Both the position numbers and the translations under genes were made by a program. The notes under the pieces are model-generated. The model did not search any database, had not been told where the DNA came from, and saw only the letters and a program-made list of their open reading frames with translations. From positions 4,526,001 through 4,590,000 of the forward strand of contig NZ_PDBX01000001.1 of assembly GCF_002564105.1 (NCBI RefSeq): DNA of 64,000 bases, given 5' to 3'. Positions 63,174 to 64,000 of the stretch are shown here, in pieces. The stretch comes from Collimonas sp. PA-H2. GTDB lineage: Bacteria; Pseudomonadota; Gammaproteobacteria; Burkholderiales; Burkholderiaceae_D. Each line of letters begins with the position of its first letter. Within the stretch, counting starts at the first letter, position 1.

Positions 63174-64000
63174 ATGCAGCCCTGGCATCGGAACATTTCG
63201 GGCATTGCTCCCGCATCTATTGGGCTTATGGTCGATCAATATGGATTTGTGGCTTATAAAAATTCAGTACTCGATTTGCCGCCCAAGGAGAGGGGGGCAT
63301 TAAGTCTTTTGCTCCAGGCATGGCCGAAGTCGGTTTCAAAAAAAGACTTTGCCCTGCATGTATGGAATGGGCGGATGTCAAACGAAAGTCTCGCGCGTTG
63401 CATGGCGCAGCTACGGCGAGTACTCTCGCATATTGGCATGATAAAAATTGATTCATTGTACGGGCTCGGATATCGCCTGAGCATCCAGCCAGGTGATGTT
63501 GATGCATCGACTCAGTTTCCAGCCGATCGTGGCCAGCAATCCGGTACGGTCAAGGTGCACCCTTCAGTAGCGGCAGCGTGTTTCTACGCGCAGCAAGTTC
63601 TCCAAAATCATTCGCCAACGGCTTATGATAGAGCGGAATCGATCATCAACCATGTGATCTCTCAAGCCCCCGATTACATCCCGGCGCAACTGGTGCTGGC
63701 CCAATGCAAGGCTAACCGGGCGATCAGTGGAACGCCTGGCAGTCCGCAAGCGATTGACGAAGCGCTGAAAATACTGGCCTCTATTGAGCGCGCCGAGCCA
63801 GGCGCATCGGGTTTGCATTCACAAAAGGCTTATCTTCTCGATGGCAAGTGGCGGTTTAATGAAGCTCGGCTGATGCATGAGCAAGCCTTGCTTCTGGCGC
63901 CGGAAAGTCCTGCCACGCATTTCAATCATGGCTTGCATCTGCTCGCGACTGGCGCAGCTGCCGATGCCGTCACGGCGTTCCGCTCCGCCATCGAATTGAA
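63174..64000 (+). CDS. Winged-helix/TPR regulator, copy 3 (runs off the window)
   Basis: Open from ATG 63174 to the window edge (275 codons, no stop). The winged helix is recognisable: SVLDLPPKERGALSLLLQAWPKSVSKKDFALHVWNGRMSNESLARCMAQLRRVLSHIG followed by IKIDSLYGLGYRL. TPR-like repeats follow (AEPGASGLHSQKAYLLDGKWRFNEARLMHEQALLLAPES). It is clearly more diverged from copies 1 and 2 than they are from each other, so it is an older paralogue. The purine-rich AAGAAAAGAAA precedes the ATG. Confidence 0.8.
   Translation, partial: MQPWHRNISGIAPASIGLMVDQYGFVAYKNSVLDLPPKERGALSLLLQAWPKSVSKKDFALHVWNGRMSNESLARCMAQLRRVLSHIGMIKIDSLYGLGYRLSIQPGDVDASTQFPADRGQQSGTVKVHPSVAAACFYAQQVLQNHSPTAYDRAESIINHVISQAPDYIPAQLVLAQCKANRAISGTPGSPQAIDEALKILASIERAEPGASGLHSQKAYLLDGKWRFNEARLMHEQALLLAPESPATHFNHGLHLLATGAAADAVTAFRSAIEL

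Overview
The window is high-GC proteobacterial DNA. The block trxB, ftsK, lolA, fdxA, rarA, serS and tRNA-Ser, together with the codon usage, suggests a betaproteobacterium of the Burkholderiales, most likely Oxalobacteraceae. A Collimonas-like genome is plausible, but no sequence here proves the genus.

Left part (1-12.5 kb): a minus-strand run encodes a winged-helix regulator, a beta-propeller protein, a glutathione S-transferase and a DUF899 thioredoxin-like protein. A radical SAM gene with a near-perfect LexA box and a GNAT gene follow. Next come an Smr-domain protein and core genes: trxB (minus), ftsK-lolA (plus operon), fdxA (minus) and rarA (plus). Several gene ends coincide with short palindromic repeats.

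Metabolic part (12.5-36.4 kb): (i) a hydantoin/allantoin-type locus with a GntR/FCD regulator, porin, NCS1 permease and Asp/Glu/hydantoin racemase, where a 20-nt direct repeat before both the regulator and the porin looks like the operator; (ii) an iron-type cell-surface signalling set (ECF sigma, FecR, STN-containing TonB receptor) with a fold-back repeat at the end of fecR; (iii) a lipoprotein HExxH metalloprotease with a small exported partner; (iv) a standalone DUF4096 protein; (v) a peptide-use locus with an XRE-cupin regulator, a sigma-54-like promoter, an M24 peptidase and a DppABCDF transporter that carries two near-duplicate binding proteins. This part appears to separate rarA from serS, which are neighbours in many relatives.

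Accessory part (38-64 kb): after serS and tRNA-Ser(CGA) comes a decayed tyrosine integrase and then lower-GC, mosaic DNA. It holds small unrecognised genes that look like immunity or defence cargo, an intact IS3-family element with a 3-bp target duplication, a lone EF-Tu domain III protein, an Arr rifamycin ADP-ribosyltransferase, truncated MarR, FAD-monooxygenase, IS21 and saccharopine-dehydrogenase remnants, a methyltransferase and a glycosyltransferase. A secreted sedolisin (S53) peptidase follows.

The right end (55-64 kb) carries the most unusual structure: a repeated module. A CadC/HilA-like regulator (OmpR-type winged helix plus TPR-like repeats) is followed in the opposite direction by a short protein related to the N-terminal domain of IS5-type transposases (DUF4096) and by an unrecognised 94-residue protein. 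There are two copies of the module, one of them decaying, a third copy of the regulator running off the window edge, and further relatives of both small proteins elsewhere. Two of the standalone DUF4096 proteins (25.7 and 61.9 kb) share a C-terminal tail with the motif HWLSLV and have no DDE catalytic domain, so they look domesticated rather than merely broken.
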